Source: Gammaproteobacteria bacterium (GTDB lineage Bacteria > Pseudomonadota > Gammaproteobacteria > JAJDOJ01). From it: 49,089 nucleotides of DNA. A program made the translations under genes and the position numbers. The stretch is from positions 24,001-73,089 of the forward strand of contig JALSSO010000045.1 of assembly GCA_026984215.1 (NCBI GenBank), read 5' to 3'. Each line of letters starts with the position of its first letter. The first letter of the stretch is position 1. Below are positions 9,078 through 17,798 of this stretch, piece after piece. Under the pieces are notes generated by a model. That model saw only the letters and a program-made list of their open reading frames with translations, was not told the origin of the DNA and searched no databases.

Positions 9078-11588
9078 TCAGGTCTCCTCGGCACGGGGGC
9101 GCGGGCGGGTCAGGCGCAGCGCATTGCCCACCACGATCAGGGAGCTGGCGGACATGCCCAGCGCCGCCATCCAGGGCAGGATCCAGCCGGCCGCCGCCAG
9201 CGGCAGCGCCACCAGATTGTAGCCCAGGGCCCAGGCCAGGTTCTGCACGATGATGCGCCGGGCGCGGATGGCGGTGGCGAAGGCCTCGGTCACGCCGTCC
9301 AGGCGCGAGCGCAGAAGCACTAGATCGGCGCTGGCCAAGGCGAGCTGTGCGCCGCCACCCATGGCGATGGACACGTCGGCGGCGGCCAGCACCGGGGCGT
9401 CGTTGACGCCGTCGCCGACCATGGCCACGCGGCCCTGGTTGCGGGTCTGCAGGGCGCGCAGCTCGGCGAGCTTGCCCTGCGGCGTGCGCTCGGCGAGCAC
9501 GTGCCCTTCCGGAATGCCGAGTTGCCGGGCCAGGGCGAGGGCCGCGGCGCGGCGGTCGCCGCTCAGCAGCCAGAGTGCCAGCCCACGGGCGCGCAACGTG
9601 GCCAGCATGCCGGCCGCTTCCGGGCGTGCGGCGTCGTGCAGCACCAGGCGGCCCAGCAGCCCCCGCCGGGCCGAGGCCACCCAGACCACGCTGGCGTCGG
9701 TCGGTTCGCTGGCGGCGGTTTCGGGCAAGGGTGCCTCGTGGCCGTGGCGGCGCAGGAACCTGGCCGTGAACATGGGGTGCCCGACGGCCACCGGATCGCT
9801 CTGCACACGGCCCTCCAGGCCGGCCCCTGGGGTGTTGCGCACGGCCTCGGCCACGGGCGGCGCGAGGCCCCGCTCCAGTGCGGCCTGGACGATCACCCGG
9901 GCCAGGGGATGCTCGGAGTGGCGTTCCAGCGCCGCGGCGATGCCCAGCACCCGATCCTCGCCCGACTCGGCCGTGGGCTGGATATCGACCAGACGTGGGC
10001 GGCCCTCGGTGAGCGTGCCGGTTTTGTCGAACACCACGTGGCGCACCTGGACGAGGCCTTCCAATGCATCGCCCCGGGTGGTCAGCACGCCGCGTCCCGC
10101 GAGCCGTCCGGTGGCGGCGGTGAGCACGGCCGGCGTGGCCAGGGACAGGGCGCAGGGACAGGTCACCACCAGCACGGCGATGGCGTTCTGGAGCCAATGG
10201 GGATCACCGGCCCACCACCAACCCAGTGCGGTGGCCGCGGCCAGGACGAGTACGCCGCCCACGAACCAGCCGGCCGCCCGGTCGGCCAGCCGCGCCAGGG
10301 TGGGGCGCTCGGCCTGGGCGCGGTCCAGGAGCTGTAGGATGCGGGATAGCACGCTTTCCGGACCCACGTGGGTGACCTCGATCTCCAGCGGGCTTTCGAC
10401 ATTGATGCTGCCGCCCACCACGCGCTCGCCGACCGCTCGGGGTACCGGCCGGCTCTCGCCGGTGAGCAGGGCTTCGTCCACGCTGCTGTGGCCCGCCCGC
10501 ACGATCCCGTCGGCGGGGATCACATCGCCCGGTCGCACGCGCACGCGCTCGCCCGGGCGCAGGTCGATGGCCGGGATGACCTCTTCGCGCTCGCCCCTCT
10601 GGTCGCGAAGGATGCGGTGCGCGGTGCGTGGCGCGGCCTGGGCCAGCCGTTCGACGGCATAGAGGGCGCGCCGCCGGCCCGCGGCCTCGAGGAAGCGGGC
10701 CCCCAGCAAGAAGAAAACGAACATGGCCGCCGATTCGAAATAGACCGCGCCGTGGCCGGTGACGGTGGCCCAGGCGCTGGCGGCGAAGGCCCCGAAGATG
10801 CCCAGGGTGACCGGCACGTCCATGCCGAGGGTGCGGGCGCGCAGGTCGCGCCAGGCGGCGGTGTAGAAGGGCCGGGCGGCGTAGAGCACGATGGGAGCGG
10901 TGAGCAGCAGACTCACCCAGCGGAAGAAGTGCTGGTAGACGGGGGCCATGCCACGGGCCTCGCCGAAGTACAGGGCCACGGCGATCATCATCACTTGCAT
11001 GCCCAGGGCCGCGGCCAGCCCGAGGCGGCGCAGCAAGTCCTTGCGCTCGGCCTCCACCAGCGCCTGCTGGCGGGCGGGGTCGTAGGGATGGGCGCGGTAG
11101 CCGATGGCGGCGATGGCTTCCAGGATCCGGCTGAGCTGGATGCGCCGTTCGTCCCAGCGTACCTGGGCGCGGTGTGTCGAGTAGTTGATCTGAACGTCCA
11201 GCACGCCGGGCAGGGACTTGAGGTGGCGCTCGTTCAACCAGACGCAGGCGGCGCAGGTGATCCCTTCGAGGATCAGATTGGCCTCGCGCAGGTGTGGGCC
11301 CGCCTCACGCACGAAGCTTTCCTGGACCCGGGGATCGTCGAACACCTGCAGTTCGCGCAGCGCCTCCGGAAGGGGGTCCGCGGAGCCGTCCGGTGGCGCG
11401 GTGCGGAAGCGGTAATAGTCTTCCAGCCCCCCTCGTACGATGGCCTCGGCCACGGCCTCGCAGCCCTTGCAGCACATGGGCCGGCGCTCGCCCAGGACCA
11501 CGGCGGCGTAGGGGCTGCCCGACGGCACGGGCTGGCCGCAGTGATAGCAGGAGCGGGGTTCGGAGGCGGTCGGCGGCGGCGTATCCAT
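9078..11588 (-). CDS. ccoI: Copper-transporting P-type ATPase for cbb3 oxidase assembly
   Basis: CcoI/FixI (CopA2-type) ATPases export Cu+ slowly to supply periplasmic copper for CuB of the cbb3 oxidase. The 836-aa product begins with a cysteine-rich metal-binding domain (CYHCGQPVP, CCKGCE) characteristic of FixI. An HMA domain (ITCAAC) follows, then the membrane site CPC at about 477-479, DKTGT from about 521 and GDGVNDAP. ATG 11588 starts the conserved N-terminus; an in-frame ATG at 11687 would add a segment with no family similarity. The gene is divergent from soxB and is followed by ccoS. Confidence 0.94.
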   Translation of the reverse strand: MDTPPPTASEPRSCYHCGQPVPSGSPYAAVVLGERRPMCCKGCEAVAEAIVRGGLEDYYRFRTAPPDGSADPLPEALRELQVFDDPRVQESFVREAGPHLREANLILEGITCAACVWLNERHLKSLPGVLDVQINYSTHRAQVRWDERRIQLSRILEAIAAIGYRAHPYDPARQQALVEAERKDLLRRLGLAAALGMQVMMIAVALYFGEARGMAPVYQHFFRWVSLLLTAPIVLYAARPFYTAAWRDLRARTLGMDVPVTLGIFGAFAASAWATVTGHGAVYFESAAMFVFFLLGARFLEAAGRRRALYAVERLAQAAPRTAHRILRDQRGEREEVIPAIDLRPGERVRVRPGDVIPADGIVRAGHSSVDEALLTGESRPVPRAVGERVVGGSINVESPLEIEVTHVGPESVLSRILQLLDRAQAERPTLARLADRAAGWFVGGVLVLAAATALGWWWAGDPHWLQNAIAVLVVTCPCALSLATPAVLTAATGRLAGRGVLTTRGDALEGLVQVRHVVFDKTGTLTEGRPRLVDIQPTAESGEDRVLGIAAALERHSEHPLARVIVQAALERGLAPPVAEAVRNTPGAGLEGRVQSDPVAVGHPMFTARFLRRHGHEAPLPETAASEPTDASVVWVASARRGLLGRLVLHDAARPEAAGMLATLRARGLALWLLSGDRRAAALALARQLGIPEGHVLAERTPQGKLAELRALQTRNQGRVAMVGDGVNDAPVLAAADVSIAMGGGAQLALASADLVLLRSRLDGVTEAFATAIRARRIIVQNLAWALGYNLVALPLAAAGWILPWMAALGMSASSLIVVGNALRLTRPRPRAEET

Positions 11589-11752
11589 GGGCTCAGTGTA
11601 GGGCTGGGGGGGCCGTCTTGTCCCTGTGATGTCGCAAGTGTCGTTTTTCCCCCGGGCCCCGGCGGTTTTGGCTATCATGGCGGCCACAAGAACGACAATG
11701 ACGCCGTGTCTGGCTTCGTGGTCGGCACAGGGACGGCTTGAGTATCCACCCC

Positions 11753-11774
11753 GGTCCCGTGGGACCTAGGTCCC
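11753..11774. promoter_or_regulatory. Overlapping palindromes upstream of soxB
   Basis: Three hexamers alternate in orientation with 2-nt gaps: GGTCCC (11753-11758), GGGACC (11761-11766), GGTCCC (11769-11774). The right pair makes a perfect 14-bp palindrome. They end 8 nt before the soxB ribosome binding site. They may form an operator or a translational control element; no known factor is assigned. Confidence 0.4.
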
Positions 11775-11795
11775 CCCAGCATGGAGGAGTGTTCG

Positions 11796-13580
11796 ATGAG
11801 CCTTTCTCGCCGTGAGTTCATCCGTATCATGGGTCTGGCCAGTGCGGCCGGCCTGTTCCCGCAGTCCATTTTCGCCAAGCGCAAGCAACCATCCGACTTC
11901 TACGAGACGCCGAAGTTCGGCAACGTGCGCATTCTGCACATGACCGACTGCCACGCGCAGCTCATGCCGGTCTATTTCCGCGAGCCCAACGTCAATCTGG
12001 GTATCGGCTCAATGAAAGGCCAGCCACCCCATCTGGTGGGCCATGCCTTCCTCAAGTACTACGGCATCGAGCCGGGCTCGCGCGAGGCGCACGCCTTCAC
12101 CTTTCTCGATTTCGACGAAGGCGCGAAGCGGTTCGGCAAGGTGGGCGGCTTCGCTCACCTGGCCACACTGGTCAAGCGGGCGCGCGCCGAGGCGGGGCCG
12201 GGCAACAGCCTGTTGCTGGACGGCGGAGACACCTGGCAGGGCTCGGCCCTGTCGTTCAAGATGCGCGGGCGCGACATGGTCCAGGCCTGCAACCAGCTCG
12301 GCGTGGACATCATGACCGGCCATTGGGAGTACACCTACACCGAACGGGAGGTCATCGACAACATTCGGGCGTTCAAGGGCGAGTTCGTGGCCCAGAACGT
12401 GTTCGTGCGCGAGGATGCCCTGTTCGACTACGCCTTCGCCGACTTCCCCGGCTTCGACGAGGACTCGGGTCGAGCGTTCAAACCCTACACCCTGCGCGAG
12501 GTGGGAGGGGTGAAGGTGGCGGTCATCGGCCAGGCCTTTCCCTATACCCCCATCGCCAACCCGCAACGGTTCATCCCCGACTGGACCTTCGGCATCCGCG
12601 ACGAGGAAATGCAGGCCCTGGTGGACGAGATCCGCGAGAACGAGAAACCCGACGCGGTGATCGTGATCTCCCACAACGGTATGGACGTGGATCTCAAGAT
12701 GGCCTCGCGGGTGCGCGGAATCGACGTGATCTTCGGGGGGCACACGCACGACGGCGTGCCGCGGGCGGTCAAGGTGAAAAACGCGGGCGGCGTGACCCTG
12801 GTGACCAATGCCGGCTCCAACGGCAAGTTCCTGGGCGTGATGGACCTGGATGTGCGCAAGGGCAGGCTGCACGATTTCCGGTTCCGTCTGCTGCCGGTGT
12901 TCTCCAACCTGCTCGATCCCGATCCCGAGATGGCCGCGCTGCTCAAAAAGCTGCGCGCGCCCCACGAGCGGTGGCTGGGCGAGGAGCTCGCGGTGGCCGA
13001 CGAGACGCTCTATCGCCGGGGCAATTTCAACGGCACCTTCGATCAGGTGATCTGTAACGCGCTGCGCGAGCAGAACGATGCCCAGATCGCGTTGTCGCCC
13101 GGCTTCCGCTGGGGCACCACGGTGCCGGCGGGCCACCCCATCACGGTGGAGAACGTCCACGACCAGACCTCCATCACCTATCCGGAGACCTATCGCCGTG
13201 AAATGACCGGCGAGGAGCTCAAGATGATCCTGGAGGACGTTTGCGACAACCTGTTCAACAAGGACCCCTACTATCAGCAGGGAGGGGACATGGTACGGGT
13301 GGGCGGCATGGACTATGTCTGCGATCCCACCAAGGACATCGGCAAGCGTATCTCCGACATGCAGCTCGACGACGGCACCCCCATCGACCCCAAGAAGAAG
13401 TACGTGGTCGCCGGGTGGGCCACGGTGGGCGCCCAATCGCCGGGACCGGCTGTCTGGGATCAAGTGATCGCCTACCTCAAGGACAAGAAGACGGTCAGAA
13501 TCGACAAGCTCAACACGCCCAAGCTCAAGGGCGTGAAGGGCAATCCGGGGATCGAGGCCTATCCGGCGGCCCTGCTGTGA
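11796..13580 (+). CDS. soxB: Thiosulfohydrolase SoxB
   Basis: SoxB is the periplasmic di-manganese enzyme that hydrolyses the terminal sulfone from SoxYZ-bound thiosulfate, releasing sulfate. The 594-aa precursor has a Tat signal (SRREFIRIMGLASAAGL). Metallophosphoesterase motifs follow: MTDCHAQ, DGGDTWQGS, the SoxB-typical TGHWEYTY in place of the 5'-nucleotidase GNHEF, SHNGMD, and GGHTHDGVP. A 5'-nucleotidase C-terminal domain follows. ATG 11796 is preferred over ATG 11781 because GGAGGAG at 11783-11789 is correctly spaced for it. No soxXA, soxYZ or soxCD is adjacent, the solitary soxB arrangement known from several gammaproteobacterial sulfur oxidisers. Confidence 0.96.
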   Translation: MSLSRREFIRIMGLASAAGLFPQSIFAKRKQPSDFYETPKFGNVRILHMTDCHAQLMPVYFREPNVNLGIGSMKGQPPHLVGHAFLKYYGIEPGSREAHAFTFLDFDEGAKRFGKVGGFAHLATLVKRARAEAGPGNSLLLDGGDTWQGSALSFKMRGRDMVQACNQLGVDIMTGHWEYTYTEREVIDNIRAFKGEFVAQNVFVREDALFDYAFADFPGFDEDSGRAFKPYTLREVGGVKVAVIGQAFPYTPIANPQRFIPDWTFGIRDEEMQALVDEIRENEKPDAVIVISHNGMDVDLKMASRVRGIDVIFGGHTHDGVPRAVKVKNAGGVTLVTNAGSNGKFLGVMDLDVRKGRLHDFRFRLLPVFSNLLDPDPEMAALLKKLRAPHERWLGEELAVADETLYRRGNFNGTFDQVICNALREQNDAQIALSPGFRWGTTVPAGHPITVENVHDQTSITYPETYRREMTGEELKMILEDVCDNLFNKDPYYQQGGDMVRVGGMDYVCDPTKDIGKRISDMQLDDGTPIDPKKKYVVAGWATVGAQSPGPAVWDQVIAYLKDKKTVRIDKLNTPKLKGVKGNPGIEAYPAALL

Positions 13581-13586
13581 TGCATC

Positions 13587-13615
13587 GGCCGGCCGGGCGC
13601 GGTGCCCGGCCGGCC
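13587..13615 (+). terminator. Strong hairpin after soxB (possible terminator)
   Basis: A perfect 12-bp GC-only stem, GGCCGGCCGGGC at 13587-13598 with its complement at 13604-13615, closes a 5-nt loop 6 nt after the soxB stop. No T-run follows, so termination efficiency is uncertain; it may act mainly to stabilise the mRNA 3' end. Confidence 0.55.
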
Positions 13616-13651
13616 AGACACGTGGGCCTCGGACGCCCCACTGAGGTGGGA

Positions 13652-13694
13652 TTGACGTGGGTCAATTACGGGGGCGCACCGTTCCGAGTACATT
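13652..13694 (+). promoter_or_regulatory. FNR/ANR-type box and -10 of the cbb3 operon
   Basis: TTGAC (13652-13656), four bases, then GTCAA (13661-13665) is a perfect dyad of the FNR/ANR class, whose consensus is TTGAT-N4-ATCAA. A -10-like TACATT (13689-13694) places transcription start near 13700, which puts the box centre at -41.5, the class II activator position. This fits induction of cbb3 oxidase under low oxygen. Confidence 0.75.
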
Positions 13695-13766
13695 AACCAT
13701 TCCGAATATGGTGATGAACCCGGCGGTGCGCTTCCCTGGCACGCAATCCCCGTCGGCCGACCGGCG

Positions 13767-13900
13767 GTTGAAAAACGCCGCGGGCAGTTCCAGTGCAAGG
13801 CGTGCGCAGCGCAGCAACCGAGCCACTTAGATAGGCGGGGGAAGCGAGCGGCGTGCAACGCGGCCACCGGGCTTCGCGGCGGTTCCGCAGTGGCCTGCCA
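13767..13900 (+). repeat. Dispersed structured repeat, copy A
   Basis: The copy begins GTTGAAAAACG and shares ordered blocks with copy B (25062-25203, opposite strand). These are TGCAAGGC, CGCAGCGCAGC followed by ACCGAG, GGAAGCGAGC, and GCAACGCGGC followed by a TTCGCGG block. The ends are imperfect inverted repeats (CGCCGCG near 13777 against CGCGGCG near 13875), so the transcript could fold into a long hairpin. It lies between the predicted FNR-type promoter and the Yip1 start. Confidence 0.65.
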
Positions 13901-13928
13901 ACGGGGAACAACCAAGGGGGAGATCATC

Positions 13929-14540
13929 ATGGTCATCAAACACATCATCGGGCTGTTGAGCGATCCGGTGCGGGAGTGGCAGCGGTTGCACGACGAGGAG
14001 TGCACGGTCGGCAAGTGCTTCGCGACCCACACCTTGTTTCTGGCGGCGATTCCGCCGGTGGCCGGGTTCATCGGCACGACGCAGATCGGCTGGCAGATCG
14101 GCGCCAACGAGCCGGTGAAACTGTCGGTGGAGAGCGCGGCGACCATCGCCGTGCTGTACTACTTCGCGCTGCTGGTGGCGGTGCTGTCGGTGGGCGCGCT
14201 CATCAAGTGGATGGGCGATACCTACGGGGCCAAGGCGACGCTGCCGCGGGCGGTGGTGCTGGCCTCCTACACGGCCACACCGTTGTTCCTCATCGGCATC
14301 TTTCAGCTCTATCCGGTGTTGTGGCTCAACATGGTGCTGGGGCTGCCCGCGCTGGCCTACTCGGTCTATCTGCTGTACACCGGCCTGCCGATCATGATGG
14401 AGGTGCCTCCGGAGCGCGGGTTTCTGTATGCGAGCGCGGTGCTTGCGGTGGGGCTGGTGGTGCTGGTGGCCAGCTTGGCGGTGACGGTGCTGCTGTGGGG
14501 GCATGGCTTCGAGCCGCAGTTCGAACGTATCGTGGGATGA
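13929..14540 (+). CDS. Yip1-family multispan membrane protein
   Basis: The 203-aa protein has an N-terminal amphipathic stretch (residues 1-30) and about five membrane helices in the arrangement of the Yip1 domain, including the segment ATLPRAVVLASYTATPLFL. The ATG at 13929 follows GGGGGAG, giving a better start than the in-frame codon at 13890. It lies 81 bp before ccoN and behind the FNR-type promoter, so it is the first gene of the cbb3 operon. Bacterial Yip1 proteins have no established function; a role in oxidase assembly or membrane insertion is only a suggestion from position. Confidence 0.8.
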   Translation: MVIKHIIGLLSDPVREWQRLHDEECTVGKCFATHTLFLAAIPPVAGFIGTTQIGWQIGANEPVKLSVESAATIAVLYYFALLVAVLSVGALIKWMGDTYGAKATLPRAVVLASYTATPLFLIGIFQLYPVLWLNMVLGLPALAYSVYLLYTGLPIMMEVPPERGFLYASAVLAVGLVVLVASLAVTVLLWGHGFEPQFERIVG

Positions 14541-14621
14541 ATGTCGTGCGGCGGCGGCCGTCCCGTGGGCGTGCGCCGCGCAAGTGGTTTTCCGTGGTGA
14601 CTGACAGGGAGATTTCGATCA

Positions 14622-16043
14622 ATGGCTGAGCAGACGACCTACAACGACAAGGTGGTCCGGCAATTTGCCATCATGACCATCGTGTGGGGCATCGTCGGCA
14701 TGGCAGTGGGCGTGTTCATCGCCGCCCAGCTGGCCTGGCCGGCGTTGAACTTCGACATCCCGTGGCTGACGTTCAGCCGCTTGCGCCCGCTGCACACCAA
14801 TGCCGTGATCTTCGCCTTCGGCGGCTCAGCCCTGATCGGGACCTCCTATTATGTGGTCCAGCGCACCTGTCACGTGCGGCTGTTCTCGGACAAGTTGGCG
14901 GCGTTCACCTTCTGGGGCTGGCAGGCGATCATCGTGGCCGCGGCCATCACCCTGCCGCTGGGCATCACCACTTCGAAGGAGTACGCCGAACTGGAGTGGC
15001 CCATCGATCTGGCGATCACCGTGGTCTGGGTGGCCTACGCCATCGTCTTCTTCGGGACCATCGCCAAGCGCCGGGTGAAGCACATCTACGTGGCCAACTG
15101 GTTCTACGGTGCGTTCATCCTCACCATCGCGCTGTTGCACGTGGTCAACAGCGCCGAGGTTCCCGCCGGTCTGTGGAAGTCCTACTCCGTCTACCCGGGG
15201 GCCATCGATGCCATGGTGCAGTGGTGGTACGGACACAATGCGGTGGGTTTCTTCCTGACCGCCGGCTTCCTGGGCATGATGTACTATTTCATCCCCAAGC
15301 AGGCGGGTCGCCCCGTGTATTCCTACCGCCTGTCCATCGTGCACTTTTGGGCCCTGATCTTCACCTACATGTGGGCGGGGCCTCATCACCTGCACTACAC
15401 GGCGCTGCCCGACTGGGCCTCCTCCCTGGGCATGGTGTTCTCCCTGATCCTGCTGGCCCCGTCCTGGGGCGGCATGATCAACGGCGTGATGACCCTGTCC
15501 GGTGCCTGGGAGAAGCTGCGCACCGATCCGATCATCCGGTTCCTGGTGGTCTCGGTGGCCTTCTACGGGATGTCCACCTTCGAGGGCCCGATGATGTCCA
15601 TCAAGACGGTCAACGCGCTGTCCCATTACACGGACTGGACCATCGGCCACGTGCATTCGGGCGCGCTGGGCTGGAATGCCCTGGTGACGTTCGGCTCCAT
15701 GTACTTCCTCATCCCGCGGCTGTTCGGACGTGAGATCTACAGCCTGCGTCTGGTGGAATGGCACTTCTGGATGGCGACCATCGGCATCGTGCTCTACATC
15801 ACTTCCATGTGGGTGTCGGGCATCATGCAGGGCCTGATGTGGCGGGCGGTCAACCCCGACGGCACCCTGACCTACAGCTTCGTGGAGTCGGTGCAGGCCA
15901 TGCACCCGTTCTACGTGACCCGCTTCCTCGGTGGCGTCATCTTCCTGGCCGGTCTGTTCGTCATGGCCTTCAATCTCTGGAAGACGGTGGCGGGCGCGCG
16001 CAGCGTGGAGGCGCGCATTCCCGAGCCGGCTACGGCCCACTGA
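14622..16043 (+). CDS. ccoN: cbb3-type cytochrome c oxidase subunit I
   Basis: CcoN is the 12-helix catalytic subunit holding low-spin heme b and the heme b3-CuB centre that reduces O2 to water and pumps protons. The 473-aa product has [14 protein letters not shown] (heme b ligand His), the CuB-region [26 protein letters not shown] and [12 protein letters not shown]. Length and motif order are those of ccoN. It heads the ccoNOQP set and receives electrons from CcoO and CcoP. Confidence 0.97.
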   Translation: MAEQTTYNDKVVRQFAIMTIVWGIVGMAVGVFIAAQLAWPALNFDIPWLTFSRLRPLHTNAVIFAFGGSALIGTSYYVVQRTCHVRLFSDKLAAFTFWGWQAIIVAAAITLPLGITTSKEYAELEWPIDLAITVVWVAYAIVFFGTIAKRRVKHIYVANWFYGAFILTIALLHVVNSAEVPAGLWKSYSVYPGAIDAMVQWWYGHNAVGFFLTAGFLGMMYYFIPKQAGRPVYSYRLSIVHFWALIFTYMWAGPHHLHYTALPDWASSLGMVFSLILLAPSWGGMINGVMTLSGAWEKLRTDPIIRFLVVSVAFYGMSTFEGPMMSIKTVNALSHYTDWTIGHVHSGALGWNALVTFGSMYFLIPRLFGREIYSLRLVEWHFWMATIGIVLYITSMWVSGIMQGLMWRAVNPDGTLTYSFVESVQAMHPFYVTRFLGGVIFLAGLFVMAFNLWKTVAGARSVEARIPEPATAH

Positions 16044-16058
16044 GCAGGAGACGCGATC

Positions 16059-16673
16059 ATGGCCAAAGGACACGAGAAAGTCGAAACGAACTCCGCCTTG
16101 ATGATCGTGCTGATCCTGATCGTGGTCAGCGTGGGCGGTCTGGTGGAAATCGTGCCCCTGTTCTTCATGCCTTCGGTGACCCAGGCGGTGGAGGGCCTCA
16201 AGCCCTACGACGCCTTGGCCGTCGTGGGCCGCGACATCTACGTGCGGGAAGGCTGCTATCTGTGTCATTCACAGATGATCCGTCCCTTCCGGGCCGAGAC
16301 GGAGCGCTACGGCCACTACTCCGTGGCCGGGGAGTTCGTCTACGACCACCCCTTCCAGTGGGGTTCCAAGCGAACCGGTCCGGATCTGGCGCGCGTTGGT
16401 GGGCGGTATAGCGATGCCTGGCACCGGGTGCATCTCATCAACCCCCGTGACGTGGTGCCCGAGTCCGTGATGCCGGGCTACCCCTGGCTCGAAGACACCC
16501 CGGTCGACGACTGGCCGATCCAGGAGCGCATGAAGGCGTTGCGCCTGGTGGGTCTTCCGTACACGGACGAGCAGATCGCGAAGGCCCCGGAGATGCTCAA
16601 GGGCAAGACCGAGATGGATGCCATCATCCATTACCTCCAGGGTCTGGGTACGGCGATCAAGGTGACGCGATGA
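16059..16673 (+). CDS. ccoO: cbb3-type cytochrome c oxidase subunit II (monoheme c)
   Basis: The 204-aa protein has one N-terminal membrane anchor ([21 protein letters not shown]) and a periplasmic monoheme cytochrome c domain with CYLCH as heme site and Met in SVMPGYPWL as probable axial ligand. It passes electrons to the heme b of CcoN. A 15-nt gap follows ccoN, with GAGCAGGAG before the start, and the stop overlaps ccoQ (ATGA). Confidence 0.97.
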   Translation: MAKGHEKVETNSALMIVLILIVVSVGGLVEIVPLFFMPSVTQAVEGLKPYDALAVVGRDIYVREGCYLCHSQMIRPFRAETERYGHYSVAGEFVYDHPFQWGSKRTGPDLARVGGRYSDAWHRVHLINPRDVVPESVMPGYPWLEDTPVDDWPIQERMKALRLVGLPYTDEQIAKAPEMLKGKTEMDAIIHYLQGLGTAIKVTR

Positions 16674-16843
16674 ACTGGATCGGCATCTACGACGGGGTCT
16701 TCACGCTCTTTTGCATGTCGGTATTCATCGGCGTGGGAGTGTGGGCCTGGAGTGCGAAGCAAAAGCAATCCTTTGAAGAGGCGGCGCGGCTTCCGTTGGA
16801 GGACGACGACCCGACGCCCATGGGGAAGGAGAACGAGGCATGA
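16670..16843 (+). CDS. ccoQ: cbb3-type oxidase small subunit CcoQ
   Basis: This 57-aa protein is too short for most ORF filters. It begins [15 protein letters not shown], has one membrane helix to about residue 27, then [19 protein letters not shown] and an acidic tail, the usual CcoQ/FixQ pattern. CcoQ stabilises the association of CcoP with the CcoNO core. It overlaps ccoO and ccoP by 4 nt at each end (both ATGA), which strongly supports it as a real gene. Confidence 0.93.
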   Translation: MNWIGIYDGVFTLFCMSVFIGVGVWAWSAKQKQSFEEAARLPLEDDDPTPMGKENEA

Positions 16844-17772
16844 AAGAGGAATGGGTAGCCAATACGTTCACCAGTGATTTCTGGAGTTGGTGGATCATCG
16901 TTCTCACCGTCGCCGGAATCGTTTTCTGCTTCTGGCTGATCTGGTGGACCGGTAAGGGGAGCGCGCCCAAGGGCGAGACCGCTGAGACCATGGGCCATGT
17001 ATGGGACGAAAACCTCGAGGAGCTGAACAACCCGCTCCCCAGGTGGTGGCTCAACATGTTCTACATCACCCTGGTTTTCGGGATCATCTATCTGATTCTG
17101 TATCCGGGGCTGGGAAGCTGGGCCGGCGTCCTGGGATGGACCGACACCAAGCAATATGAGGAAGAGGTCAAGGCGGCCGAAGCAAAATATGGTCCGATTT
17201 TCGCTCAGTATGCGAGTAAGGACCTGAAGACGCTGGCCTCGGATCCAGAAGCCCAGAAGATTGGCCGGCGGCTGTTCCTGACGTATTGCGCCATCTGCCA
17301 CGGCTCCGACGCGCGCGGTGCTCCCGGTTTCCCGAACCTCACCGACGACGCCTGGTTGTGGGGCGGTGAGCCGGAAAACATCGAAAAGACCATCCTGGAC
17401 GGCCGGCAGGGGACCATGCCTCCCATGGGTGCCGCCATCGGGGGCGAGGAAGGTGCTGAGCAGCTGGCACATTATGTCCGCAGCCTGTCGGGGCTCAAGC
17501 ATGACGCGGAGAAGGCGCAGGCCGGCAAGCCGAAATTCGCGGTGTGTGCGGGCTGCCATGGCCCGGAAGGCAAGGGCAACCCCGCGGTGGGCGCGCCCAA
17601 TTTGACCGATAAGGATTGGCTCTACGGCAGTTCCGTCGCCACCATCAAGAAGACCATCATGCAGGGGCGGCACGGCAAGATGCCGGCGCACCGGGAGTTC
17701 CTTGGGAAGGACAAAGTGCATTTGCTGGCGGCCTATGTGTACAGTCTGTCGCACAAGACCGGCACCAACTGA
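16840..17772 (+). CDS. ccoP: cbb3-type cytochrome c oxidase subunit III (diheme c)
   Basis: The 310-aa product has two N-terminal membrane helices (about 17-36 and 70-90) flanking the CcoP signature HVWDENLEELNNPLPRWW. Two cytochrome c domains follow with heme sites CAICH (about 150) and CAGCH (about 235). CcoP accepts electrons from soluble cytochrome c and hands them to CcoO. The late motif GKMPAH supplies a Met axial ligand. Its stop is followed by an intrinsic terminator. Confidence 0.97.
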   Translation: MKEEWVANTFTSDFWSWWIIVLTVAGIVFCFWLIWWTGKGSAPKGETAETMGHVWDENLEELNNPLPRWWLNMFYITLVFGIIYLILYPGLGSWAGVLGWTDTKQYEEEVKAAEAKYGPIFAQYASKDLKTLASDPEAQKIGRRLFLTYCAICHGSDARGAPGFPNLTDDAWLWGGEPENIEKTILDGRQGTMPPMGAAIGGEEGAEQLAHYVRSLSGLKHDAEKAQAGKPKFAVCAGCHGPEGKGNPAVGAPNLTDKDWLYGSSVATIKKTIMQGRHGKMPAHREFLGKDKVHLLAAYVYSLSHKTGTN

Positions 17773-17798
17773 ACGGCCGTGAGGTGGACTTGCAGGGG

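Larger units (their letters stand above)
13581..13928. other. soxB-cco intergenic region
   Basis: This 348-bp gap has no convincing gene. It holds the soxB hairpin, an FNR/ANR-type box with a matching -10, and a ~134-bp structured repeat that would be transcribed as part of a roughly 230-nt leader of the Yip1-cco operon. GGGGGAG precedes the Yip1 start. Confidence 0.7.

Noticed and set aside
11673..11678. TATCAT as soxB -10 promoter
   Set aside because: No acceptable -35 at 16-18 bp upstream; left unassigned.
14826..16268. 480-aa open frame antisense to ccoN
   Set aside because: Rich in His, Gln and Asp as expected from the complement of hydrophobic codons; ccoN is certain.
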